A DNA stretch of 58,700 nucleotides from an uncultured Akkermansia sp. (GTDB lineage: Bacteria; Verrucomicrobiota; Verrucomicrobiia; Verrucomicrobiales; Akkermansiaceae): positions 1-58,700 of the forward strand of contig CANQBZ010000009.1 of NCBI GenBank assembly GCA_947589295.1. Reading direction: 5' to 3'. Below are positions 16,877-25,311 of this stretch, in pieces. The notes beneath the pieces are model-generated. The model was not told the DNA's origin, ran no database searches, and saw only the letters and a list, made by a program, of their open reading frames with translations. The position numbers were made by a program, and so were the translations under genes. How positions within the stretch are numbered: position 1 is the first letter of the stretch; each line of letters opens with the position of its first letter.

Positions 16877-17878
16877 ATGAAAACAAAATCTGATAGACAG
16901 ACGGAGCTGGCGGCGGTGGAGGTGCTGCGGCAGACGGGGGCGGATGTGCTGGAAGCGGCGTTAGTGGCGAAAGCTGCGCTGGAAGCGGGTAGGGGACGCG
17001 TGAAGCGCGCTATGGCGTGCATTGCGGCGGGGGAGGAAGAACTGCGGCGGCGTGAAAAGACGGTCACCTTTGCCCGGGCGGTAGAGGTGGCACTAGAGGC
17101 GAGGAAGGATCGGAGGGCACGGACGTTGAGCGACTTCCGCGGCATCACGAGGCGCTTCATGAAACGGTGCAAGGGTCTGGCGAATCGGCGCATGCGCAGC
17201 ATCTCCGCCGAGGAATGCAAGGAATACATCAAGCAAGCTTTCGACACGCCGAGGCAGCGGAACAAAGCGAGACTCATCCTCAGCGGGGTGTTCTCCACGG
17301 CGTGCAAACGAGGCTGGTGCGCGGAAAACCCGGTGCGCAAGGTGGAGCCGGAACGCATTGAAGAAAAGCGCATCAGCATCCTGAGCAAGGAAGAAATCGG
17401 GAGACTCATGCGCACCGCCGAGACCTTCGAGGGCGGCGCCTGCCTCGCCGCGACCGCCATCATGCTCTACGCGGGTGTGCGCCCGAATGAGGTGGAGCGC
17501 CTGCGCTGGAGTGACGTACGGCTCGATGACGGTGTCATCTGCATCGCCCCGCACCACAGCAAGACCGGCGGTGCCCGGCACGTCACCATCTTCCCGCCCC
17601 TGGCACGCATCCTGCAACACGTCCGGCGTCCCGGGGACGAGCGGATCTGTCCGCCGAACTGGCGACGTCTCCGCGCCCGCCTGCACCGCGCTGCCGGCTT
17701 CAAGAGTTGGCAGCCGGACGTCCTGCGGCACACCTTCGCCACGCACCACTTGGCCACCTTCCGCAACTACGCCGAGCTTCAGTTGGAAATGGGTCATCGC
17801 TCCGCCGAGCTCCTGCGCACGCGCTACATCGCCATGGAAGGCGTGTACCGCCGCGAGGATTCCCTTCTGGTATGCTGA
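16877..17878 (+). CDS. Tyrosine recombinase, copy 1
   Basis: The 333-aa protein has a core-binding N-terminal domain and a catalytic C-terminal domain (about residues 165-333). The catalytic set is visible: arginine in AGVRPNEVERLRW, lysine in HHSKTGGARHVTI, DVLRHTFATHH, GH in LEMGHRSAELL, and the nucleophilic tyrosine in RTRYIAMEG. In the H-x-L-R-H box the first histidine is aspartate (DVLRH), a change also present in copy 2. It is about 93% identical to copy 2 at 57512 (24 differences counted by eye). It is transcribed away from the accessory operon and flanked upstream by site R1; inversion of the 151-bp segment is the likely activity. Confidence 0.92.
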   Translation: MKTKSDRQTELAAVEVLRQTGADVLEAALVAKAALEAGRGRVKRAMACIAAGEEELRRREKTVTFARAVEVALEARKDRRARTLSDFRGITRRFMKRCKGLANRRMRSISAEECKEYIKQAFDTPRQRNKARLILSGVFSTACKRGWCAENPVRKVEPERIEEKRISILSKEEIGRLMRTAETFEGGACLAATAIMLYAGVRPNEVERLRWSDVRLDDGVICIAPHHSKTGGARHVTIFPPLARILQHVRRPGDERICPPNWRRLRARLHRAAGFKSWQPDVLRHTFATHHLATFRNYAELQLEMGHRSAELLRTRYIAMEGVYRREDSLLVC

Positions 17879-17899
17879 AGAGAGTCAACACTCTTTTTT
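17878..17899 (+). terminator. Terminator of recombinase copy 1
   Basis: AAGAGAGT and ACTCTTTT form a short stem around CAAC, followed by more Ts. Confidence 0.55.
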
Positions 17900-18194
17900 C
17901 ATGGATGATTGATCAACCGCGTCCGTCCCAAGAAAAAGCAGCCCCAATGGTAGCGAACGGCACATTGTTCAACACAAAGCGTTGATTATTTACGATTGAC
18001 GATTTACGATTTGAATGCAAGCGCGCTACGCGCGAGATTGTCGAGCCGGAGCGTAGCGGAATTGTCGAATCGTCCATGGTTTGACATCTTTGTCGGGCTT
18101 ACTTCTTTTGTTTGTCGGAAAGGCATGAGGAATGGGTCGAATAAGCCCAGAGAAGATTTTATTGGGACACGTATGGATTGACGATTGACGATTT
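17900..18194. repeat. Non-coding stretch with short direct repeats
   Basis: ACGATTGACGATTT occurs at 17992-18005 and again at 18181-18194, with extra GATTTAC/GATTGAC copies beside each. Between them are small GC dyads (GCGCGCTACGCGCG) and two ATTGTCGA copies. No gene is supported; it resembles a small degenerate repeat element. Confidence 0.5.
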
Positions 18195-19172
18195 TTAGTT
18201 TTTTGGCAGGAAATAGCCGCGTTGCTTGGCAGAGATAGGAAGGTGAGCGAGTTCCATGACGTGCAGCATCTCTTCCCAAAGTTTGCGACGCTCGGCAAGC
18301 GCCGATGTACGCAGCAAGTAACTGGGATGATGCGTGACAATGACGGGGGCGCCGCAGTAGGAAAGATCGCGCATTTGCTGGTAGGCGGATAGGGGCAGCT
18401 CCCCCCGGCCAATGATACCTCGGGCAACCACCACGCCGAGAGCAACAATTACCTTTGGGCGCACGTAACGCACTTCAAAATCGAGCACAGGCAGGGAAAG
18501 GCGAATCTCCTCAGCCTCGGGCGAGCGATTATTAGTCGTTTGGCGCGGCATCTTTGGGCGGTATTTCACCAAGTGGGTGATATACACGTCTTTGCGCGCA
18601 AGGCCCATGGCGCGCAGCATTTCATCCAGCTTGACGCCGGCCTCTCCGCAAAAGGGGCGCCCCTCCTGCTCATCGTAATAATTGGGTGCATCACCCACGA
18701 AGATAATATCTGCCTCTGGCGAACCCTCGCCCCACACCATTTTATCGCGCAGCGAACTGAGCCCACGCAACGGTTCCCAGCGGGCGAGCAATTTTTGCGC
18801 TTGCTCCCAGATATCCTCGCGAGTTCTGCCGGCAGGACGAAAAAAAACAGGCTCCTTCGCCACGGGCGGCGCGGTTTCCGGCTCCTCATCTTCCATCGTG
18901 TGCAGGAACAGTTTAGACACCTTTACCGCATTTGAGTCGGGTTGTGCAGCAGGAGCAACATCCCGTGCGCCAGACTGAGGCTCGGGAGAAACTCCCGGGC
19001 CGGCGGCAATGCTACCCCGGCGCGCCGCAAGCATCCACGCGCGCAAAATCGGACGGACCTCTTCCTGCAGCGCCAAATGCCTCTCGCCGCGGGCCATCAA
19101 CCCCGTGAGGTACGACTTGACAAGGCCGCGCAAATCTCTCCCTCCTGTATTGCTGGCGGCAGTCTGTTCCAC
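18195..19172 (-). CDS. Family-4-like uracil-DNA glycosylase lacking Fe-S cysteines
   Basis: The 325-aa protein has a variable N-terminal half and a UDG superfamily domain from about residue 140: VWGEGSPEADIIFVGDAPN, EGRPFCGEAGVKLDEML, and the late THHPSYLLR motif. It should remove uracil from DNA. In family-4 enzymes four cysteines bind a 4Fe-4S cluster; here the usual CxxC before the first motif is absent (LRGLSSLRDKM), the KCRP cysteine is tyrosine (LVKYRPK) and the last is also missing, so the enzyme is probably cluster-free. It starts with GTG (19172), 6 nt after the -10 box. Single-gene unit. Confidence 0.85.
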   Translation of the reverse strand: MEQTAASNTGGRDLRGLVKSYLTGLMARGERHLALQEEVRPILRAWMLAARRGSIAAGPGVSPEPQSGARDVAPAAQPDSNAVKVSKLFLHTMEDEEPETAPPVAKEPVFFRPAGRTREDIWEQAQKLLARWEPLRGLSSLRDKMVWGEGSPEADIIFVGDAPNYYDEQEGRPFCGEAGVKLDEMLRAMGLARKDVYITHLVKYRPKMPRQTTNNRSPEAEEIRLSLPVLDFEVRYVRPKVIVALGVVVARGIIGRGELPLSAYQQMRDLSYCGAPVIVTHHPSYLLRTSALAERRKLWEEMLHVMELAHLPISAKQRGYFLPKN

Positions 19173-19178
19173 GTGACC

Positions 19179-19207
19179 ATCCTAGCCTGAGGCGCTTGAT
19201 TTGTCAA
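19179..19207 (-). promoter_or_regulatory. Promoter of the uracil-DNA glycosylase gene
   Basis: TTGACA (19207-19202), 17-nt spacer, TAGGAT (19184-19179), then 6 nt to the GTG start. Predicts a leaderless mRNA. Confidence 0.8.
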
Positions 19208-19213
19208 GCCGCA

Positions 19214-19900
19214 TCACAGCCCAAACAGGCAACGCAGCGCATAGCACAGCCCCGCCTCTCGCTGACGTCCCGTGCAAATCAAATCGGCTTGCGGCAAGGC
19301 GCGAGCGAAGCGAGCGGAGGGATTGACCAGCACGGCGCGCTCACAGAGGGCCAGCATGGGAAAATCCGCCGCGCTGTCCGTGTAGCCCACTTGGGCGTGG
19401 GTGATGCCGCAGTCGGCCAGACGTAGCACCTTGGCACGCCCACGGTTGTTGCCGGGCGGCGGAATATGCGGCATGAAAGGCACACGCTTTCCCGGCGCCT
19501 GCACCGGGGTGGCAATCGTGCGCGAAAAGCCCATCCGTTCGCCCAATATGTTGGTCCACCACTCAGGAGAGGCCGAGCAAAGTACGGTTTCATCCCCGGC
19601 GGCGCGGTGTTGGTCTATCCGCTCACGCAGCGGCGCATATACGGCAGGCAGAAGCTCTTGCTGCACAAAATCAGCGCACTCGCGAGCGAGCGTCTCACGC
19701 CGCATCCCCCAGGCATAACAGAGGAAGAGTCGTTTCATGCCCTGCGTGCTCAGCAGTCCAAGCGCACGAAGCAACAACCCCGGCAACACCAACAGCAAAT
19801 AGAATCGCCGCCACCCGTGACGCTGCAACACCCAACGCGCAAAACGCAGCTGCGAATCCCCCGCAAACAGCGTGCCGTCCATGTCGAAAATAACGGTCAT
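19214..19900 (-). CDS. HAD-IB family phosphatase (SerB-like)
   Basis: The 228-aa protein opens with the HAD motif I FDMDGTLFAGDS, has motif II in TVLCSASPEWW, the lysine in NNRGRAKVLRL, and motif III in GYTDSAADFPML. These match subfamily IB (phosphoserine phosphatase-related, often acting on phosphoserine or lipid phosphates). A hydrophobic, arginine-flanked stretch (FYLLLVLPGLLLRALGLL) in the cap suggests membrane contact. The substrate is not determinable. The start overlaps the end of the rhomboid gene by 4 bp. Confidence 0.85.
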   Translation of the reverse strand: MTVIFDMDGTLFAGDSQLRFARWVLQRHGWRRFYLLLVLPGLLLRALGLLSTQGMKRLFLCYAWGMRRETLARECADFVQQELLPAVYAPLRERIDQHRAAGDETVLCSASPEWWTNILGERMGFSRTIATPVQAPGKRVPFMPHIPPPGNNRGRAKVLRLADCGITHAQVGYTDSAADFPMLALCERAVLVNPSARFARALPQADLICTGRQREAGLCYALRCLFGL

Positions 19901-20646
19901 ACTTCACCTCTTTCGCGTGCGCGGCGGCGCCAAATCCACATGATAACAGCCGATAGGATGATACCGCCGAGGTGCCCCGCCTCACCCCCGGCATTGTTGC
20001 CATTGAAGGTGACGGTTAAAAAGGCAATGCCCATCGCCATGAGCGCAAAGGTGCGCATCGTCATAGCAATGGGAGGGAAGAGCATCTGGACCACACTGTG
20101 CGGATAGAGAAAGGCCACCGCCACCAGCACGCCATAGATGCCTGCACTCGCGCCCACCATAGGGACGAGTTTCCAAAACTCTTCCGGGCTTAGTCCTGCA
20201 GCGTTCAACAAATCGCCCAGCGGCGTGTACTGCGCGAGCAAGCTCACATCAGGCGTACTCAGAACCCCCACGCCGAAAAGCAACGAGCTAAATAAAGCCC
20301 CTGCCACCCCGCACGACAAGTAAAAAATCAAATAGCGATGAGCCCCCATAGAATACTCCACGGCATATCCAAAGAAATAGAGGGCCCACATATTGAAAAT
20401 GAGGTGCCATATATTCGCATGCAAAAATTGGTATGAGATGAGCCGCCAGAGTTGCCCCTCACCAAAGCAGGTGAACCATGAATACGCACCGCGCACGTAG
20501 AGTACCGGTTCCATTTGCGGAGACATCGGATTAGCTACCCCGTATAGCGCCGGCACCTCCACCATGTTGTTGATGAGAAAGACAACAATGTTGGAGATAA
20601 TGAGCGCAGTGGTGATGCTCATGCCGTCTCGATTTGCGTAGGACAT
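19897..20646 (-). CDS. Rhomboid-family intramembrane serine protease
   Basis: The 249-aa protein has six or seven hydrophobic helices. The catalytic serine is in GASAGIYGVLVAVAFL and the catalytic histidine in GGEAGHLGGIILS; the preceding HANIWHLIFNMWALYFFG is the typical helix-2 H-x-x-x-N region. It would cut membrane proteins within the bilayer. Start 20646 is chosen because the longer reading to 20766 overlaps the regulator gene and lacks conservation. It is the third gene of a run 22718-19214. Confidence 0.9.
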   Translation of the reverse strand: MSYANRDGMSITTALIISNIVVFLINNMVEVPALYGVANPMSPQMEPVLYVRGAYSWFTCFGEGQLWRLISYQFLHANIWHLIFNMWALYFFGYAVEYSMGAHRYLIFYLSCGVAGALFSSLLFGVGVLSTPDVSLLAQYTPLGDLLNAAGLSPEEFWKLVPMVGASAGIYGVLVAVAFLYPHSVVQMLFPPIAMTMRTFALMAMGIAFLTVTFNGNNAGGEAGHLGGIILSAVIMWIWRRRARERGEV

Positions 20647-20677
20647 AAGGGTGGGATCATTTGGGTTGGCAGATTGT

Positions 20678-21070
20678 TCACAAATTGTCCCGCCGGGGCA
20701 ATTTCTCGCTGAGGCGCTGTATCTCGTCCATCGTGAGGATATGCTCAATGAGACAGGCCGTTTCATTGGCGCGCGACGTGCTCAGGCCTGCCACCTCGCG
20801 CATGAATCGGCGCAAGATGCTATGCGCGCTGATCACACGGTCGGCATACGTGCGGCCGCGCGGCGTAAGCTCAATAGGAGAATACTGCTGGTAGCTCACA
20901 TAGCCCAACTCTGCCAAACGACGCACTGCAACAGTGACACTGGGTTTTTTGACATGAAGACGCTGCGCAATATCATTCACGCGGGCCACTCCCTTTTCCC
21001 GGCAGAGATGGCCTATGCATTCCAGGTAATCCTCAGCGCTTCGGGAGAGGCGCGGTTCATTTTGTTTCAT
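20678..21070 (-). CDS. DtxR/MntR-family metal-dependent regulator
   Basis: The 130-aa protein has the family's N-terminal winged helix (SRSAEDYLECIGHLCREKGV, VKKPSVTVAVRRLAELGYV) and the dimerisation/metal region (SAHSILRRFMREVAGLS, CLIEHILTMDEI). These residues fit a manganese- or iron-sensing repressor such as MntR; no SH3 domain is present, as in MntR. Its ATG overlaps the methyltransferase stop as ATGA, which fixes the start. No obvious metal transporter is nearby, so its targets must lie elsewhere. Confidence 0.88.
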   Translation of the reverse strand: MKQNEPRLSRSAEDYLECIGHLCREKGVARVNDIAQRLHVKKPSVTVAVRRLAELGYVSYQQYSPIELTPRGRTYADRVISAHSILRRFMREVAGLSTSRANETACLIEHILTMDEIQRLSEKLPRRDNL

Positions 21071-22293
21071 GAGTCTCGGTCGAGGGTTGTTACGCACTCC
21101 AAGTGCTTAGTTTGTGGGAAGAGATCGAATGGTTGCACCTCGGCAATCCTGTAGCGGGCCTCGCGAAAAAAGACGAGATCGCGCACCTGGGTGGCAGGGT
21201 TGCAGGATACGTACACCACACGCTGCGGCCCGTAGGCAAAGAGCTGGTCCAGGAACAGCTTGTCGCAGCCCTTCCGCGGCGGGTCAATCACCACCACGGT
21301 GCGCTGTGCAGGATAACTGATTTGCTCAAAGATCGACTCCGCGCTGGCCGCCAGAAACCGGGCATGGGAAATGCCGTTGGCTGCGGCATTGGCGCGAGCC
21401 CAATCTGCACTGCTCTCGCTCACCTCCACACCAGTCACGCTTTCGAAAAACTTTGCGAGCGTAAGCGCAAAGAGGCCGCTGCCGCAGTAGGCGTCCACAA
21501 GGAAACAGGCGCCCTTGCCACTAGCCTGCCCGGCCACGTAATCAGTGAAAGCGGGCAAAATATAAGGGTTATTCTGGAAGAAGTCACCGGCCAAAAAGTT
21601 CAGCGCCAGTCCACCCACGTGCTCCGTGCACACAGCATGCGGATTGGTAAGCACCGCCCCCTCGCTCACGCGCATCAGGAGCGTGGCCCCGCGCTTGTAC
21701 TGCGCCGCCGCTGCTTGCACCTGCCGCCGCAGCAGCGGCAGCGCCTCGTTGATGGGGTCCATCGCGATGGGACACTGGGTTATATCGCACAGCTCGTTGC
21801 GACTCCCCGCGCGCAGGAAACCGATACTACCCATTTTCTGCGCCCGCGGCTTATGGAAATGAGGGGTGATTTTAGAGCGGTAGCCGTACAGCTGGTCAGA
21901 GGCAATAGGACGAAGCACTGGCGTCTCGATGCCCGCGCGCAGGCGCATGAGATCCGCCACCTGGCGGCGTTTCCACTCCAACTGCTGCTCATAGCGCAGG
22001 TTTTGATACTGACAGCCGCCGCAAATGCCAAACACCGGGCAGCGGGGCGTCACGCGGTCGGGCGAAGGCTCCAGCACCTCTGCCAGGTCCGCGCGCGAAC
22101 AGTTGCTCTCATTGCGAAAAACACGTGCGCGCACCCTTTCGCCCGGCAGAGCAAACGGAACAAACACCACCCACCCGTCCACGCGCCCCACGCCATCGCC
22201 CTCGTTGCTGAGCGCATCAATGCGCAACTCCACCTCCTGGTGGTAGGCAAAGGGCTGCGACACGAAGCCCCGGGGTGGCGTATCCGGCTGCAT
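21067..22293 (-). CDS. 23S rRNA/tRNA uracil-5-methyltransferase family protein (RlmD/TrmA type)
   Basis: The 408-aa protein has an N-terminal TRAM-like RNA-binding domain (about residues 15-70), the Fe-S cysteine cluster CPVFGICGGCQYQ, a SAM-binding domain (VDAYCGSGLFALTLA, GVEVSESSADWARANA) and the catalytic cysteine in VYVSCNPATQVRDL. This is the RNA uracil-C5-methyltransferase family; RlmD, RlmC and TrmA cannot be told apart here. It overlaps the lipoprotein gene upstream by 1 bp and the regulator downstream by 4 bp, so all are on one transcript. Confidence 0.9.
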   Translation of the reverse strand: MQPDTPPRGFVSQPFAYHQEVELRIDALSNEGDGVGRVDGWVVFVPFALPGERVRARVFRNESNCSRADLAEVLEPSPDRVTPRCPVFGICGGCQYQNLRYEQQLEWKRRQVADLMRLRAGIETPVLRPIASDQLYGYRSKITPHFHKPRAQKMGSIGFLRAGSRNELCDITQCPIAMDPINEALPLLRRQVQAAAAQYKRGATLLMRVSEGAVLTNPHAVCTEHVGGLALNFLAGDFFQNNPYILPAFTDYVAGQASGKGACFLVDAYCGSGLFALTLAKFFESVTGVEVSESSADWARANAAANGISHARFLAASAESIFEQISYPAQRTVVVIDPPRKGCDKLFLDQLFAYGPQRVVYVSCNPATQVRDLVFFREARYRIAEVQPFDLFPQTKHLECVTTLDRDS

Positions 22294-22718
22294 TACAAAC
22301 CGGGGTTGATTTTTCCGTTGATATCCATCGGCAACAGCTTGGGCAAAGCCGGTGACCGCAACCCGCGTTGCTGCGCCGGGTCAGGCGACGTATCGTCATC
22401 CCCTACGCCCTCATCCATCGCCCGATAAGTCGCTGACTGGGGATCCCTTATCATCAACGGCCTCCCTTCCGGCGCTTCTGCCGACGCTTCTGTTGGTGCT
22501 GCTTCCGTTGCCGGCTCCGGCACCTCTCCCAGTGAGGGTTCGGTTTTTTTCTCTCTTTCGCTAAGGAGCTTCTTGGCAGCTTCCTGTTGGGCCGGCGTGG
22601 GTTCCACCCGCTGCGTTGTCGCAGGGGTTGCGAGCGCAGGATTGGAATGCTTCTTCCACGAGCATGAACCTAGGAGCACCATCGCGACAAGCGCCGCTAT
22701 CGTCACCATCCCCTTCAT
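22293..22718 (-). CDS. Small proline/glutamate-rich lipoprotein
   Basis: The 141-aa protein has a lipoprotein signal (LVAMVLLGSCSWKK, lipidation at the cysteine). The rest is low-complexity, rich in Ala, Pro and Glu (PEPATEAAPTEASAEAPEG), without a recognised domain. It probably sits in the outer or inner membrane as a flexible tether. First gene of the operon with the methyltransferase, regulator, rhomboid and HAD genes; the biological link is not evident. Confidence 0.75.
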   Translation of the reverse strand: MKGMVTIAALVAMVLLGSCSWKKHSNPALATPATTQRVEPTPAQQEAAKKLLSEREKKTEPSLGEVPEPATEAAPTEASAEAPEGRPLMIRDPQSATYRAMDEGVGDDDTSPDPAQQRGLRSPALPKLLPMDINGKINPGL

Positions 22719-22724
22719 GCTGGC

Positions 22725-22753
22725 ATCTTAACATGCCCGCCATGGGCTGGCAA
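22725..22753 (-). promoter_or_regulatory. Promoter of the lipoprotein-methyltransferase operon
   Basis: TTGCCA (22753-22748), 17-nt spacer, TAAGAT (22730-22725), then 6 nt to ATG at 22718. Predicts a leaderless mRNA. Confidence 0.8.
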
Positions 22754-22905
22754 GCACGAAATCCCGGGGCCCGCATTGCGCAATCGGGAAAAAATGAGTG
22801 CGTATTGACTCAAAAATAAAGTCACTGACCTCTCGATATAAGAAAGCAAGGATATCACACAGAACGGACGCCTCTGCGCAGACACCTTATCGCATGGAGG
22901 CTCGG

Positions 22906-23191
22906 ATGGAGGATATCCAGAGCCGGGCGGCGAGTCTCTTAAAGGAGGAGAAGAGTTGGGAGTATATTGGGGCGATTAACCGGCAGGCTTTACGCCGCAA
23001 AGAAAAAGCTAGGCGGGTGGTTTGTGGAGCGCTACACCCACTCCATATCGGAAAAGCACGTGACGCTGGAACGCAAGCAGGACGAGAACATCGACTGGAT
23101 TTACCAGCAGCTTGCGGAAGCGAGCGGGAAGCATAAATGGCGACCGCATTTCTCAATGCGGTTGCTCTGCTCGTTCCGTTGGCAAGCTTGA
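22906..23191 (+). pseudogene. Small gene of unknown function with a one-base frameshift
   Basis: From ATG 22906 (GGAGG 6 nt upstream) the frame reads MEDIQSRAASLLKEEKSWEY then RRKEKA and departs. One base further on, another frame continues KLGGWFVERYTHSISEKHV and DENIDWIYQQLAEASGKHKW to a stop at 23191. Removing one A from the A5 run near 23005-23009 joins them into one 95-aa protein. Either a real decayed gene or a homopolymer sequencing error. No family is recognised. It ends 44 nt before the helicase start. Confidence 0.6.
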
Positions 23192-23216
23192 CCTCGCGGG
23201 AGACGTGTGGTACCAT
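23188..23216 (+). promoter_or_regulatory. Promoter of the helicase gene
   Basis: TTGACC (23188-23193), 17-nt spacer, TACCAT (23211-23216); the ATG at 23236 is about 13 nt after the predicted start site. It overlaps the end of the frameshifted small gene. Confidence 0.6.
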
Positions 23217-23235
23217 GCAGCGCGATGAATTGGGT

Positions 23236-25242
23236 ATGGCGGAAAAGTTTGACATCAACAAACTGAATGCGGCTCAGAGAGAGGCTGTGCGAGTGCTTGA
23301 CGGTCCGGTGTTGATTCTTGCCGGTGCGGGGACAGGGAAGACGCGTACCGTAACCTGCCGTATTGCTCAAATGCTCCAGAAGGGCATTGAGGCCAAGGGC
23401 ATACTTGCGCTTACTTTCACCAACAAGGCAGCCAATGAAATGGCCGGACGTGTAGCGGGTTTAGTGGGGTCCGATGCGGCCAAGGAAATGACGGTGTGCA
23501 CTTTCCATTCCCTGTGCGTGCGCATTTTGCGTCGTGAAATCGGGCGGCTGGGTTACAAGGAAAACTTCACGATTCTCACCGGGAGCGATCAATCTGGCCT
23601 CATCAAACGCCTCATCATGGAGCACGGCGGGCGTGGGGAAAAGCTGGAGCCGGGTCAGGTGTTGGCGGCATACTCTGCCGCGCGCAATCGGGGACTCACG
23701 TACCGCGAGATTGAGGATGGACTGGTGGCTGCTGTGGCGGAGGCGTATCAGAAGGAACTTAAGGCTCAGAATGCGGTGGATTTTGATGATCTGCTCATCC
23801 TGGCTGAGCGTCTGCTGCGCATGAACAACGAGGTGCGCTCTACCTGGCAAAAACGTTTTTCACATATCACGGTGGATGAATTTCAGGACACGAACGGGTT
23901 GCAGATGAGCCTGTTGCGACAGTTGGTCGGTCCGGCGCACAATGTTTGCGTGGTGGGGGATGACGATCAATCAATCTACGGGTGGCGCGGGGCGCAAATT
24001 TCCAATATCCTGGAGTTTGAACGCTTCTTCCCTAACCCCAAAATTATCAAATTGGAGGAAAATTACCGCTGCACGCGGCAGGTGCTCGACTGTGCCAACG
24101 CCCTCATCCGTCACAACATCGGCCGTCGCGAAAAAACGCTGCGTACTAAAAAGGAAGGAGAAGAGTCGGTGCGCGTGATCAGCATGCCCGGGGCGGCGGA
24201 GGAGGCTGACTTTGTGGCCGACGAGATTGAACAGATGCACCGGCGTGACCGCGTGGCGTGGGAGGACTGTGCCGTTCTGTTCCGCGCGAATGTCCAAAGC
24301 CGCCCGCTGGAGATGGCGCTGCGCGAACGCCATATCCCCTATCGCATGGTGGGAAGCAAGAGCTTTTTCGACCGCCGCGAAGTAAAGGATGTCCTCAGTT
24401 ATCTTCACACACTGGCCAACCCGGCGGCAGATTTGCACCTGCTGCGCATCCTCAACACGCCGTCGCGCGGCATCAGCGCTGTAACTGCCGGACAACTTCT
24501 TGAAAAGAGCCGGGAGCTGCACACGAGTGTGTGGAATGCTTTGCACGATTCTTCGACTCTTGCAGCGCTCCACGATCGTGCGCGAGAGAATGTGGCGCGC
24601 TTCGTGCAGCTTATCGAAAAGTATCGCGATGCTTTTGCGCACATGAGAAAGGATGCCGCAGAACTCACATCTGACCTCTTGCGCGAAACCGACTATATCG
24701 GCTACATGGAACGCATCTGTAAGACTCCGGAGGAAAAATTGCAGCGCGAGGCTGCCTTGGACGAGCTGCTCGGCACGCTGCGGCAGGCCTCTCCGAGTCC
24801 GGGCAAACTGGCAGATTTCCTGGCCTCCGTCTCGCTGGATGATGAAAAGGAGGAAGAGGACATCGAGAAGAAATCCGGAGTGTGCCTCATCACCATGCAT
24901 GCCGCCAAGGGACTGGAGTTTCCGCGTGTGTATATTGTGGGCGTCGAGCAGGGACTCCTGCCTCACAACCGCTCGGTGGATGAGGGCAATCTGGATGAGG
25001 AGCGCCGCCTCTTTTACGTCGGCATCACCCGTGCTCAGGAGCAACTGACGCTCACCTACTGCGCCCAGCGTACCCGCTACGGCAAGCAGGAAAAATGCGC
25101 ACCCTCTCCCTTTCTCTCTGAAATCCCTGCCAGCCTCTATGAGTTTGTCGACTACGACAGCGTGCTCAATGCCCCGGCAGACGAGGAAACTTGCAAGAAC
25201 TTTTTTGCTTCCATGCGCGCTATGCTGGATGAGGAGCAGTAG
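23236..25242 (+). CDS. pcrA: UvrD/Rep/PcrA-family DNA helicase
   Basis: The 668-aa superfamily 1A helicase shows: the Q motif region LNAAQREAVRVLDGP, Walker A LILAGAGTGKTRT, motif Ib LTFTNKAANEMAGR, Walker B TVDEFQDTNGLQ, motif III VGDDDQSIYGWRGA, motif IV ENYRCTRQVL, and motifs V/VI in MHAAKGLEFPRVYIVG and RRLFYVGITRAQE. It unwinds DNA 3' to 5' in repair and replication-fork restart. Slightly shorter than E. coli UvrD and closer to Rep in length. Start 23236 is preferred over the extension to 23137; 23215 is an alternative. Confidence 0.93.
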   Translation: MAEKFDINKLNAAQREAVRVLDGPVLILAGAGTGKTRTVTCRIAQMLQKGIEAKGILALTFTNKAANEMAGRVAGLVGSDAAKEMTVCTFHSLCVRILRREIGRLGYKENFTILTGSDQSGLIKRLIMEHGGRGEKLEPGQVLAAYSAARNRGLTYREIEDGLVAAVAEAYQKELKAQNAVDFDDLLILAERLLRMNNEVRSTWQKRFSHITVDEFQDTNGLQMSLLRQLVGPAHNVCVVGDDDQSIYGWRGAQISNILEFERFFPNPKIIKLEENYRCTRQVLDCANALIRHNIGRREKTLRTKKEGEESVRVISMPGAAEEADFVADEIEQMHRRDRVAWEDCAVLFRANVQSRPLEMALRERHIPYRMVGSKSFFDRREVKDVLSYLHTLANPAADLHLLRILNTPSRGISAVTAGQLLEKSRELHTSVWNALHDSSTLAALHDRARENVARFVQLIEKYRDAFAHMRKDAAELTSDLLRETDYIGYMERICKTPEEKLQREAALDELLGTLRQASPSPGKLADFLASVSLDDEKEEEDIEKKSGVCLITMHAAKGLEFPRVYIVGVEQGLLPHNRSVDEGNLDEERRLFYVGITRAQEQLTLTYCAQRTRYGKQEKCAPSPFLSEIPASLYEFVDYDSVLNAPADEETCKNFFASMRAMLDEEQ

Positions 25243-25311
25243 CTTTTACGATGTTGCAGACGTTCGCACTGCGCGATCTCGCGAGGACGGACGAACGATG
25301 ACCTCCGGCCG

